A stretch of DNA of 8,573 bases from DASZBX01 sp035943635 (lineage in GTDB: Bacteria > Actinomycetota > Actinomycetes > Streptomycetales > Catenulisporaceae). The stretch spans positions 1 to 8,573 of the forward strand of contig DASZBX010000034.1 of assembly GCA_035943635.1 (NCBI GenBank). Direction: 5' to 3'. The translations under genes and the position numbers were made by a program. Positions 1-6,215 of this stretch are shown here, piece by piece. Position 1 is the first letter of the stretch. The number at the start of each line of letters is the position of its first letter. The notes under the pieces are model-generated. The model did no database searches, had not been told where the DNA came from, and saw only the letters and a program-made list of their open reading frames with translations.

Positions 1-1037
1 CTCCGGCCCCCGCGCCCGCTCCGGCGCCTGCTCCCGCCCCGGCGCCCGCGCCGGTCGCCGCGGCCCCGGCTGCGGCTGCGGCCGCCGCCCCGGCCGGCGA
101 CGAGGGCCCCAACGGCGCGTACGTCACGCCGCTGGTGCGCAAGCTCGCCGCCGAGCGGAACGTGGACCTGTCCGGCGTCACCGGCACCGGCATCGGCGGC
201 CGGATCCGCAAGCAGGACGTGATCGACGCGGCCAAGGTGCTCGCCCCGGTGGTGGCCGACCCGACCCCGACCCCGGCCGCCGCCCCGAGCGCGCCGGTGG
301 CGGTCTCCCCGCTGCGCGGGCGGACCGAGAAGCTCTCCCGGATGCGCGCCCTGATCGCCCGCCGGATGGTCGAGTCGCTGCAGACCTCGGCCCAGCTGAC
401 CACGGTGGTCGAGGTCGACCTGACCGCGGTGGCCCGGCTGCGCGACCGGGCCAAGCGGGACTTCGAGGCCCGCGAGGGCGCCAAGCTCTCCTTCCTGCCG
501 TTCTTCGCGGTGGCGGCGATCGAGGCGCTCAAGCAGTACCCGCAGCTGAACGCCTCGATCGACGAGGCGGCCGGCACGGTGACCTACCACGGCTCGGAGA
601 ACCTGGGCATCGCGGTGGACTCGGAGAAGGGCCTGATGGTCCCGGTGATCAAGAACGCCGGGGACCTGAACCTGGGCGGGATCGCCCGGGCCATCTCGGA
701 CCTGGCCGCCCGGACCCGGTCGAACAAGATCTCCCCGGACGAGCTCGGCGGCGGCACCTTCACGCTGACCAACACCGGCTCGCGCGGCGCCCTGTTCGAC
801 ACCCCGATCATCAACCAGCCGCAGGTCGCCATCCTGGGCACCGGCACGGTCGTCAAGCGGCCCGCGGTGGTCAACGACTCGGAGTACGGCGAGGTCATCG
901 CCGTGCGCTCGATGGTCTACCTGGCCCTGTCCTACGACCACCGGCTGGTGGACGGCGCGGACGCGGCCCGGTTCCTGACCACGATGAAGGCCCGGCTGGA
1001 AGAGGGCCGGTTCGAGTCGGACCTCGGCCTGCAGTAG
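1..1037 (+). CDS. sucB: Dihydrolipoamide acyltransferase (E2), 5'-truncated by the window edge
   Basis: E2 core of a 2-oxo-acid dehydrogenase complex; it transfers the acyl group from lipoyl-lysine to CoA in the cytoplasm. The frame is open from base 3 with no start needed, so the gene enters from the left and its lipoyl domain(s) lie outside. What is visible, in order: an Ala-Pro linker (bases 3-about 95), a peripheral subunit-binding domain (about 120-230, with YVTPLVRKLA and GTGIGGRIRKQDV), a second Ala-Pro linker (about 245-305), and the CoA-dependent catalytic domain (about 320-1030). The catalytic motif DHRLVDG is at 936-956, with the active His at 939-941. An internal GTG at 135 is not the start, because the linker continues upstream of it. 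The family is labelled sucB, but in actinobacteria this protein (DlaT) serves as E2 of pyruvate dehydrogenase; which substrate it uses cannot be read here. lipB and lipA downstream make its cofactor. Confidence 0.95.
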   Translation, partial: PAPAPAPAPAPAPAPAPVAAAPAAAAAAAPAGDEGPNGAYVTPLVRKLAAERNVDLSGVTGTGIGGRIRKQDVIDAAKVLAPVVADPTPTPAAAPSAPVAVSPLRGRTEKLSRMRALIARRMVESLQTSAQLTTVVEVDLTAVARLRDRAKRDFEAREGAKLSFLPFFAVAAIEALKQYPQLNASIDEAAGTVTYHGSENLGIAVDSEKGLMVPVIKNAGDLNLGGIARAISDLAARTRSNKISPDELGGGTFTLTNTGSRGALFDTPIINQPQVAILGTGTVVKRPAVVNDSEYGEVIAVRSMVYLALSYDHRLVDGADAARFLTTMKARLEEGRFESDLGLQ

Positions 1038-1057
1038 CCGCCCGCCGACCGGACGCC

Positions 1058-1097
1058 CGCGAAGGCCCGCGCACCTCCCGGTGCGCGGGCCTTCGCG
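1058..1097 (+). terminator. Strong hairpin terminator after the E2 gene
   Basis: A 17-bp perfect inverted repeat (1058-1074 pairs with 1081-1097) encloses a 6-base loop and begins 21 bases after the TAG stop at 1035-1037. There is no T-run, which is usual for actinobacterial terminators. It should end the E2 transcript and insulate the next gene. Confidence 0.85.
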
Positions 1098-1155
1098 CTG
1101 TAACCCCCGCGCGGATCAATAGATATCCGTACTACCCGCAAACCGTTCCGAAGCT

Positions 1156-1185
1156 GTGACGCTTCTCAGGAAAGATCGGTACCTT
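1156..1185 (+). promoter_or_regulatory. Candidate housekeeping promoter
   Basis: GTGACG at 1156-1161 resembles the -35 consensus TTGACA (TGAC shared) and TACCTT at 1180-1185 fits the actinobacterial TANNNT -10, with an 18-base spacer. It lies after the E2 terminator and about 65 bases before the ATG of the next gene. It is recognised by consensus only. Confidence 0.4.
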
Positions 1186-1251
1186 AGAGCGATTCACAGT
1201 ATCCGGGCATCGGCGTCTCATCGAAGAGAAGACAGACGGGAACCAGGCATC

Positions 1252-1953
1252 ATGGCACCGCAAAACCAGAAGAACGGCAGTTCGGCGCGGCGCGAGCAGC
1301 TTGCCAAGGCCCGCGCCCAGCAGAAGCGGGCCGAGCGCAACCGGAAGGTCATGCTGTACACCGGGGTCGGTGTGCTCGTGCTCGCGCTGGCCGGCGGGAT
1401 CACCTGGGCCGTGCACAGCAACAGCAGCAAGAAGTCGTCCACCTCCGCCTCCGCGCCGGCCGGCACCCTGGCGCCGGTGTGGTCCGGGCTGACCGGGCAG
1501 ACCGTGAACGGCGTCGCGGCCAACGCCATAGAGCAGCTGGCGTACCACATCCACGCCCACCTGGCGATCTACGTCGACGGCAAGTCGATGGCCGTCCCGG
1601 CCGGGATCGGGATCACCACGCCCTGGCAGACCCAGACCGAGCCGGACGGCAGCCTGTGGATCGACGGCGGCAGCCACTTCTACTACCTGCACACCCACAC
1701 CACCGACGGCATCATCCACATCGAGTCGCCGACGCAGACCACGTACAAGCTCGGCCAGTTCTTCTCCGAGTGGAACCAGCCGCTGTCCGCCTCCCAGGTC
1801 GGACCGAGCAAGGGCGCCGTGACCACCTACGTGAACGGCACGAAGTACACCGGGGACCCGACCGACATCGCGCTCAACGCGCACACCGTGATCCAGCTCG
1901 ACGTCGGCCAGGACGTCGCCCCCAAGGCCTACACCTTCGCTCAAGGCCTGTAG
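1252..1953 (+). CDS. Membrane-anchored protein with extracytoplasmic histidine clusters, unknown function
   Basis: 233 aa, family not recognised. Residues 1-33 are highly basic (RREQLAKARAQQKRAERNRK region) and stay inside. One membrane helix follows at about 34-54, then a Ser/Ala/Pro linker to about 75 and an exported domain to the end. That domain carries YHIHAHL (His99, 101, 103) and later SHFYYLHTHTTDGIIHIES (His142, 147, 149, 156), a pattern suggesting a metal site. Later YVNGTKYTG, and VIQLDVG near the end, look like beta strands. There is no Cys, and no lipobox or cleavable signal peptide. The frame is open back to 1156, but the ATG at 1252 is preferred because the 32 codons before it look non-coding and the basic stretch then sits at the N-terminus; no good Shine-Dalgarno is visible. 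The TAG stop coincides with the left edge of the inverted-repeat element. Coding is secure; metal binding is inference. Confidence 0.85.
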   Translation: MAPQNQKNGSSARREQLAKARAQQKRAERNRKVMLYTGVGVLVLALAGGITWAVHSNSSKKSSTSASAPAGTLAPVWSGLTGQTVNGVAANAIEQLAYHIHAHLAIYVDGKSMAVPAGIGITTPWQTQTEPDGSLWIDGGSHFYYLHTHTTDGIIHIESPTQTTYKLGQFFSEWNQPLSASQVGPSKGAVTTYVNGTKYTGDPTDIALNAHTVIQLDVGQDVAPKAYTFAQGL

Positions 1954-2110
1954 ACGAGTTGTTCCGGATTCTGGCGCGGCGAAACGGCTGATCGACGGCG
2001 CCTGGCCGCACGCCGCCGCTGAGCCGTTTCGCCGTGCACACTCACCCGGCAGGTCAGCGCACCGATCAGCAAACTCGGCTCAGGCGCCGGAATCCGGAAC
2101 AACTCGTCTA
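1951..2110. mobile_element. MITE-like element with 27-bp terminal inverted repeats
   Basis: Bases 1951-1977 are the inverted complement of 2084-2110 at 26 of 27 positions (mismatch at 1972). The outer edges read TAGACGAGTTG and CAACTCGTCTA. If the outermost TA on each side (1951-1952, 2109-2110) is read as a target duplication, this is the layout of a Tc1/IS630-type non-autonomous element of about 156 bp. No transposase is encoded. Joining the flanks with one TA gives the same TAG stop for the upstream gene, so an insertion there would not alter the protein. The alternative is a long cruciform acting as a terminator between two genes; length and boundaries favour a mobile origin, but a second copy is needed to prove it. 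Confidence 0.5.
1977..2034. repeat. Hairpin nested inside the MITE-like element
   Basis: A 13-bp perfect inverted repeat pairs 1977-1989 with 2022-2034, with a 32-base loop that itself contains a short GGCG/CGCC stem. It begins where the outer terminal repeat ends. In RNA it could act as a terminator for the upstream gene. An alternative pairing exists between GCTGATCG at 1987-1994 and its complement at 2063-2070. Confidence 0.7.
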
Positions 2111-2268
2111 GCGGCGTCCCCGGTAGCTCCGGAAGCACTGGGGGCACCCTCACGGGACGCGACCCCGACAGATCGAGGTCTTTGTCCGGCGGCAGTTAGC
2201 GCCTACCCGCCCTGGGTAGGAACCGGCCACCGAACGAGATATCAGAGACCTCATCTAGGGGCGTTAGC
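2111..2268 (+). promoter_or_regulatory. Leader region of the oxidoreductase gene with two short inverted repeats
   Basis: This gap presumably holds the promoter of the downstream gene, but no convincing -35/-10 pair is visible. A compact inverted repeat, CCTACCC-GCCCT-GGGTAGG (2202-2220), lies about 50 bases before the start codon and could be an operator or leader hairpin. A wider pair, GCGTCCC at 2114-2120 and GGGACGC at 2154-2160, may be the remnant terminator of the upstream gene. A Shine-Dalgarno AGGGG at 2257-2261 precedes the ATG by 7 bases. Confidence 0.35.
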
Positions 2269-3531
2269 ATGCGCGCAGACGTAGTCGTGGTCGGCGCCGG
2301 GGTGGCGGGGCTGAGCACCGCCGCCCGGCTCTCCCAGGCCGGACTCGAGGTCCTGGTCCTGGAGGCGGCCGACCGGCTCGGCGGCCGGGCCGCGGACGAG
2401 CGCGTGGACGGCTACACGATCGGCGACGGCGCGCACCTGGTGCACACCTCCTGGCCGCTGCTGCGCACCGCGGCCGCGCCCGGCCGGCTCGGCCTGCGCG
2501 GTTTCGCCCCCGGGGTGCAGATCCACAGCGGCGGCCAGCGGATGCGGGTGGGGGCCGGGGCCGCCCGGCCGCAGCAGTCGGTCACCACGCTGCGGGTCCC
2601 GGTCGGCAACCCGGTGGACCGGATGCGGCTGACCACCCTGATGTACCGGCTCGGCGCGACCACCCCGGAGCGCGCCCTGGCCGGCCCGGAACACCCCTGC
2701 TCGGACTCGTTCCACGTCCGCGGCTACTCCCCCGAGCTGGTCGACCAGCTGCTCGCGCCGATGCTCGCCGCGTTCGCCGCGGACGAGGACCTGGCCACCT
2801 CGATCCGCGGCGCGGACTGGCTGCTGCGGCTGCTGGTGCGCGGCCGGTTCGCGGTGTCCGAGCACGGCAGCGGGCAGCTGGCCCGCGAGCTCGCGGCGCT
2901 GCTGCCGGCCGGCTCGGTCCGGCTCGGCGCGCGGGTGCACGCGGTGCACGCCAACCGGGCCAGCGCGGACGGCGGCGACATCCGGGCCCGGGCCGTGGTG
3001 GTGGCCACCGACCCGGTCACCGCGGTCGAGCTGTTCCCCGGGCTGCACCAGGCCGCCCAGCGGTCGGTGACCACGCTGTGGCACTCGGCCCCGGCCGAGA
3101 ACCTGGCGGTCGAGGCGCGCCGGGGCGAGCCGGTGGTGCTGGACGCCGACCCGGGCTCGCCGGTGGTGCGCAGCATGGTGATCAGCCACGTCGCCCCGCG
3201 GCTGGCCCCGCCCGGCCGGGCGCTGATAGCCAGCACGGTCGTCGGCCACGACGGCAAGCACCTGGAGCAGCTCGACCGGGAGACCCTGGCCCGGCTGGGC
3301 GTGCTGTACCGGGTGAACACCCGCGACTGGACGACGGTCGACGTGCGGCACGTGGAGAACGCCGTGGTCGCCATGAATGCGCCCTACAACTTCACCCGGT
3401 CTGTACGACTGATCAGCGGCTTGTATGTCTGCGGCGACCATCGCGACCTGCCGAACCTCGAAGGCGCGCTCAACTCGGCCCGGCGCTGCGCGGACGCGGT
3501 GCTGGCCGATCTGGCGCGCAGCCCCCGCTGA
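2269..3531 (+). CDS. FAD-dependent oxidoreductase, amine oxidase/phytoene desaturase-like
   Basis: 420 aa. The N-terminus is a classic dinucleotide-binding Rossmann fold: DVVVVGAGVAGL has the GxGxxG at residues 9-14, an acidic residue at the end of strand 2 (Glu32 in VLVLEAADRLGGR) contacts the FAD ribose, and GGR near residue 40 is typical of the NAD(P)-binding-8/amine oxidase group. The C-terminal FAD-contacting segment GLYVCGDHRDLPNLEGALNS (about 384-403) is also present, so the enzyme looks complete. Relatives include phytoene desaturases, protoporphyrinogen oxidases and monoamine oxidases; the substrate cannot be assigned. The ATG is chosen from AGGGG 7 bases upstream and because the Rossmann motif begins three residues in. 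Codon use is ordinary high-GC. No carotenoid or haem genes lie nearby, and the link to lipoylation is positional only. Confidence 0.9.
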   Translation: MRADVVVVGAGVAGLSTAARLSQAGLEVLVLEAADRLGGRAADERVDGYTIGDGAHLVHTSWPLLRTAAAPGRLGLRGFAPGVQIHSGGQRMRVGAGAARPQQSVTTLRVPVGNPVDRMRLTTLMYRLGATTPERALAGPEHPCSDSFHVRGYSPELVDQLLAPMLAAFAADEDLATSIRGADWLLRLLVRGRFAVSEHGSGQLARELAALLPAGSVRLGARVHAVHANRASADGGDIRARAVVVATDPVTAVELFPGLHQAAQRSVTTLWHSAPAENLAVEARRGEPVVLDADPGSPVVRSMVISHVAPRLAPPGRALIASTVVGHDGKHLEQLDRETLARLGVLYRVNTRDWTTVDVRHVENAVVAMNAPYNFTRSVRLISGLYVCGDHRDLPNLEGALNSARRCADAVLADLARSPR

Positions 3532-3568
3532 TCGGTATCCCGCTGACTGGTGTCCCGCTGAGCGGACA
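3524..3568 (+). repeat. Three 15-bp tandem repeats over the oxidoreductase stop codon
   Basis: CCCGCTGA begins at 3524, 3539 and 3554, each followed by seven less conserved bases (copies 1 and 2 match at 12/15, copies 2 and 3 at 10/15). Because 15 is a multiple of three, the TGA stop at 3529-3531 recurs in frame at 3544 and 3559. It looks like local slippage duplication; no function is evident. Confidence 0.75.
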
Positions 3569-3722
3569 CTGCCCGCGAGCACGCGGTCCGCCTGTGTGAC
3601 CCATACCACTGTTTCCAGGCCTTTTGGCCCGAGTGTGACGAAGGTAACTCGCAGAATCCCGGATGTCGGACCGACTCGGGGCGTGATGTATCGCGGACGC
3701 GGGGGCCGGGCGCAATGCGTCG

Positions 3723-3734
3723 TAGATTGGAACA
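3723..3734 (+). promoter_or_regulatory. -10 element for leaderless lipB transcription
   Basis: TAGATT (3723-3728, TANNNT) sits exactly six bases before the GTG start of lipB, placing the expected +1 at or next to the G of the start codon. No usable Shine-Dalgarno exists (only GGA three bases away). No clear -35 is seen, and the rest of the 203-base gap shows only a GGCC-TTTT-GGCC mini-palindrome (3618-3629) and a repeated GTGTGAC (3594-3600, 3633-3639). Confidence 0.6.
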
Positions 3735-4412
3735 GTGCAGGAACTGAAATTCATCCACGCCGGATTCGGCGGTGCGGCAGTCGAGTACCAGGCTGCCTGG
3801 GAAGACCAGCGCGTGCGGCACGCGGCCCGGGTGGCCGACGAGGCCCCGGACACCGTCGTCCTGCTCGAACACCTGCCCGTGTACACCGCGGGCAAGCGCA
3901 CCGAGCCGCTCGACCGCCCGTTCGACGGCACGCCCGTGATCGACGTCGACCGCGGCGGCAAGATCACCTGGCACGGTCCGGGACAGCTGGTCGGCTACCC
4001 GATCGTGCGGCTGCCCGAGGGCGTGTACGTGGTCGACTTCGTCCGCCGGCTCGAGACGGTGATCATCGACGTCTGCGCCGAACTCGGCCTGGCCACCGAC
4101 CGGGTCAAGGGCCGCTCCGGCGTCTGGGTACTGACTCCCGGGGACGAGCCGGACCGCAAGGTGGCCGCGATCGGGCTGCGGTTCGCCCAGGGCGTGACCA
4201 TGCACGGGTTCGCGCTCAACTGCGACAACGACCTGGACTGGTACAACCGGATCGTGCCCTGCGGGATCCGGGACGCCGAGGTGACCACCCTGTCCGAGGA
4301 ACTCGGCCGGCCGGTCACCGTGGCCGAGGTGCTGCCGATCGTCGAACGGCACCTGCACCTGTTGACGGAGCCCAAGGGCGTGAGCACCGACCGGGTGCGG
4401 GCCGCGGCGTAA
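3735..4412 (+). CDS. lipB: Octanoyl-[acyl-carrier-protein]:protein N-octanoyltransferase LipB
   Basis: 225 aa, full length for the family. LipB moves octanoate from acyl-ACP to a lysine of lipoyl domains (E2 subunits, GcvH) through a thioester on its own cysteine; it is the first step of endogenous lipoate assembly in the cytoplasm. Visible signatures: EHLPVYTAGKR (45-55), the substrate-loop motif RGGKITWHGPGQLVGYP (73-89), RKVAAIGLR with the catalytic Lys142, and the active-site Cys176 in IVPCGI. As I recall, the M. tuberculosis enzyme uses the same dyad with the same numbering. The GTG start is preferred because the family N-terminus fits (VQELKFIHAG) and a -10 lies just upstream. lipA follows after 50 bases on the same strand with its own ribosome site, so the two are probably co-transcribed. 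Confidence 0.97.
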   Translation: MQELKFIHAGFGGAAVEYQAAWEDQRVRHAARVADEAPDTVVLLEHLPVYTAGKRTEPLDRPFDGTPVIDVDRGGKITWHGPGQLVGYPIVRLPEGVYVVDFVRRLETVIIDVCAELGLATDRVKGRSGVWVLTPGDEPDRKVAAIGLRFAQGVTMHGFALNCDNDLDWYNRIVPCGIRDAEVTTLSEELGRPVTVAEVLPIVERHLHLLTEPKGVSTDRVRAAA

Positions 4413-4429
4413 TCTGGTGTCAGCGCGAA

Positions 4430-4447
4430 TTCGTACTACTTCGTACT
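4430..4447 (+). repeat. Short direct repeat in the lipB-lipA gap
   Basis: TTCGTACT occurs at 4430-4437 and again at 4440-4447, with a 10-base period, just before the lipA Shine-Dalgarno. About one helical turn apart, it could be a regulator site or chance. Confidence 0.3.
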
Positions 4448-4462
4448 CCAAGGAGCTGTGAC

Positions 4463-5473
4463 GTGACGACCGTCGAAGAGAACGCACCCCTCGCCGCCGC
4501 GGCCGTCGCGCCTGCGCCCTCGACCGCGCCCGTCGCCGCCTCTCCGGTCACCGTCGGCCCGGACGGCCGGAAGCTGCTGCGCCTGGAGGTGCGCAACTCC
4601 GCCACCCCGATCGAGAAGAAGCCGGCCTGGATCAAGACCCGGGCGACCATGGGCCCGGAGTACACGCACCTGCGCAACCTGGTCAAGAGCGAGGGCCTGC
4701 ACACGGTCTGCCAGGAGGCCGGCTGCCCGAACATCTTCGAGTGCTGGGAAGACCGCGAGGCCACCTTCCTGATCGGCGGCGAGCAGTGCACCCGGCGGTG
4801 CGACTTCTGCCAGATCGACACCGGCAAGCCGGCCGCGCTCGACCGGGACGAGCCGCGCCGGGTGGCCGAGTCGGTGGTGGCGATGGGCCTGCGCTACGCG
4901 ACCATCACCGGCGTGGCCCGGGACGACCAGCCCGACGGCGGCGCCTGGCTGTACGCCGAGACGGTCCGCCAGATCCACGCCCAGGTCCCCGGCTGCGGCG
5001 TGGAGCTGCTGATCCCCGACTTCAACGCAGTGCCCGAGCAGCTGGCCGAGGTCTTCTCCGCCAGCCCGGAGGTCCTCGCGCACAATCTGGAGACGGTGCC
5101 CCGGATCTTCAAGCGGATCCGGCCGGCCTTCCGCTACGACCGCTCGCTGGACGTGATCCGCCAGGCCCGCGCGGCCGGCCTGGTGACCAAGTCCAACCTG
5201 ATCCTGGGGATGGGCGAGGAGCGCGAGGAGATCTCCCAGGCCCTGATGGACCTGCACGAGGCGGGCTGCGAGCTGATCACGATCACCCAGTACCTGCGCC
5301 CGTCCCCGCGGCACCACCCGGTGGCCCGCTGGGTCAAGCCGGAGGAGTTCGTCGAGCTGCGCGAGGAGGCCGAGGAGATCGGTTTCGCCGGGGTCATGTC
5401 CGGCCCGCTGGTGCGCTCCTCGTACCGGGCCGGCCGGCTCTACCAGCAAGCCGTTGACGCCCGGATCAGCTGA
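4463..5473 (+). CDS. lipA: Lipoyl synthase LipA
   Basis: 336 aa radical-SAM enzyme that inserts sulphur at C6 and C8 of protein-bound octanoyl chains, finishing the lipoyl cofactor begun by LipB. The auxiliary [4Fe-4S] cluster motif CX4CX5C is Cys83, 88 and 94 (CQEAGCPNIFEC). The radical-SAM CX3CX2C is Cys109, 113 and 116 (CTRRCDFC). The C-terminal RSSY (318-321) supplies the serine ligand of the auxiliary cluster. All key residues are present. Start: GTG at 4463, 7 bases after AGGAG (4451-4455). The open frame extends far upstream through lipB in another frame, but that part is shadow. The first 35 residues are an Ala/Pro-rich extension before the conserved DGRKLLRLEVRN; such extensions vary in actinobacteria. 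Confidence 0.98.
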   Translation: MTTVEENAPLAAAAVAPAPSTAPVAASPVTVGPDGRKLLRLEVRNSATPIEKKPAWIKTRATMGPEYTHLRNLVKSEGLHTVCQEAGCPNIFECWEDREATFLIGGEQCTRRCDFCQIDTGKPAALDRDEPRRVAESVVAMGLRYATITGVARDDQPDGGAWLYAETVRQIHAQVPGCGVELLIPDFNAVPEQLAEVFSASPEVLAHNLETVPRIFKRIRPAFRYDRSLDVIRQARAAGLVTKSNLILGMGEEREEISQALMDLHEAGCELITITQYLRPSPRHHPVARWVKPEEFVELREEAEEIGFAGVMSGPLVRSSYRAGRLYQQAVDARIS

Positions 5474-5504
5474 GAAGCGGCCCGAACCCAGGTTTCATGC
5501 CGAT

Positions 5505-5541
5505 TTGACCAGGCCGTCACGGCCGGTTAACACGATAGACT
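5505..5541 (+). promoter_or_regulatory. Candidate promoter region of the 78-aa protein gene
   Basis: TTGACC (5505-5510) is a near-perfect -35 and TAGACT (5536-5541) a good TANNNT -10, but they are 25 bases apart, too far to work as one pair. TTAACA (5527-5532) is at a better distance but a poor match. A small palindrome GGCCG-TCA-CGGCC (5512-5524) lies between and could be an operator or a weak lipA terminator. Some promoter is likely in this 117-base gap. Confidence 0.35.
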
Positions 5542-5590
5542 GACGCTGGTCACACCGCGTGATCACCCGACGAGGGATGGAAAGAGTGCC

Positions 5591-5827
5591 ATGACCGCAT
5601 TGCTGGACCGCCCGGTTGGCCGGCAGCTGCCCGCGCCCGGTCGACACACCGCCGTACGCACCATGCTGAGCACGATGGAGCGGGTCCTGTTCCGCGGCGA
5701 CGCGCTCGCCGTGGCCCGGGCGAACGCCTGGTCCGCCGTGCAGGAGGACAAGGCCCGGGCGCGCGAGCGAGCCGAGGCCGGCGCCGCGTTCGCCGGTCCC
5801 GCCCAGGACGGCGCGACGCTGCGCTGA
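5591..5827 (+). CDS. Small hypothetical protein between lipA and the DUF4191 gene
   Basis: 78 aa, no named family recognised. The N-terminal 20 residues are Pro/Arg-rich and probably disordered. Residues about 22-65 (RTMLSTMERVLFRGDALAVARANAWSAVQEDKARARERAEA region) form a charged amphipathic helix pair, and the tail is flexible. There is no Cys, signal peptide or membrane helix, so it should be cytoplasmic. The ATG is supported by GGAAAGAG at 5579-5586. A small ORF in this slot is, as I recall, also found in Streptomyces (the gene after lipA), which argues that it is real. Codon use is high-GC like its neighbours. Role unknown; position suggests but does not show a link to lipoylation. Confidence 0.75.
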   Translation: MTALLDRPVGRQLPAPGRHTAVRTMLSTMERVLFRGDALAVARANAWSAVQEDKARARERAEAGAAFAGPAQDGATLR

Positions 5828-5842
5828 CCAGCCCAGGTGTTT

Positions 5843-5864
5843 CGCGCGGACTCGCAGCCGCGCG
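5843..5864 (+). terminator. Possible terminator after the 78-aa gene
   Basis: CGCGCGG (5843-5849) pairs with CCGCGCG (5858-5864) around an 8-base loop, 15 bases after the stop codon. The stem is all G/C but short and lacks a T-run. Confidence 0.4.
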
Positions 5865-5899
5865 CTGTCGGGATGAGGGCAAGACGGGCCGCGCTGCAC

Positions 5900-5989
5900 G
5901 GGGTTTCGGGGCAGGCGGCCGGGTTTGCGGGGCGGGGACGGGGTCTCGGGGAGGAGATCGGGCACGGGGGCGGTTCGGGGGCCCGGGGG
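5900..5989 (+). other. G-run tract with G-quadruplex potential, inside a 388-bp gap
   Basis: The gap 5828-6215 holds no gene I can support. Its centre is a dense set of G-runs on the + strand: four-G runs at 5900, 5908, 5929, 5934, 5940 and 5948, and five-G runs at 5966, 5977 and 5985. The core 5929-5951 has four GGGG blocks with loops of 1, 2 and 4 bases, a strong intramolecular quadruplex pattern. The rest of the gap includes a pyrimidine-rich stretch (about 6054-6096) and the promoter of the next gene. Confidence 0.6.
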
Positions 5990-6203
5990 CCACGCACACC
6001 GTTCGCAGTACAGCGCGCCCGGACGGCCGCGACTGACCGGATGACTTCCCGCAGTTTCTTTTCTCGCGCCGCTCTTCCCGCCCTCCGCTTTTCTTCGACA
6101 ACACGTGCAGCCGGGACGGGCCGCGGCCTGATCAATCGGGCGAGTCGTACCGAAAAGATCACAACTACCCCGCCCCATTCGGCTCCCGAGGCCGGCGCGC
6201 CTT

Positions 6204-6215
6204 ATCCTTGCTCTC
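6204..6215 (+). promoter_or_regulatory. -10 element for leaderless transcription of the DUF4191 gene
   Basis: TATCCT (6204-6209) lies exactly six bases before the ATG at 6216, the same spacing as for lipB. The intervening TGCTCT contains no Shine-Dalgarno, so the message probably begins at or beside the ATG. No -35 is evident. Confidence 0.6.

Noticed and set aside
135..1037. GTG at 135 as the start of the E2 gene
   Set aside because: The same frame continues upstream as a typical Ala-Pro linker, and the GTG lies within the subunit-binding domain.
1156..1251. Longer N-terminus for the histidine-cluster protein starting at GTG 1156
   Set aside because: This segment holds the likely promoter, its GC at third positions is not gene-like, and the basic pre-helix region fits the ATG at 1252.
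2251..3609. Long minus-strand open frame opposite the oxidoreductase
   Set aside because: Its translation is the low-complexity Arg/Gly/Val/His pattern of high-GC antisense frames, while the + strand shows clear FAD-binding motifs.
3594..3650. CRP- or GlnR-like operator from the GTGTGAC copies before lipB
   Set aside because: No matching inverted half-site at a proper distance; two seven-base matches can be chance.
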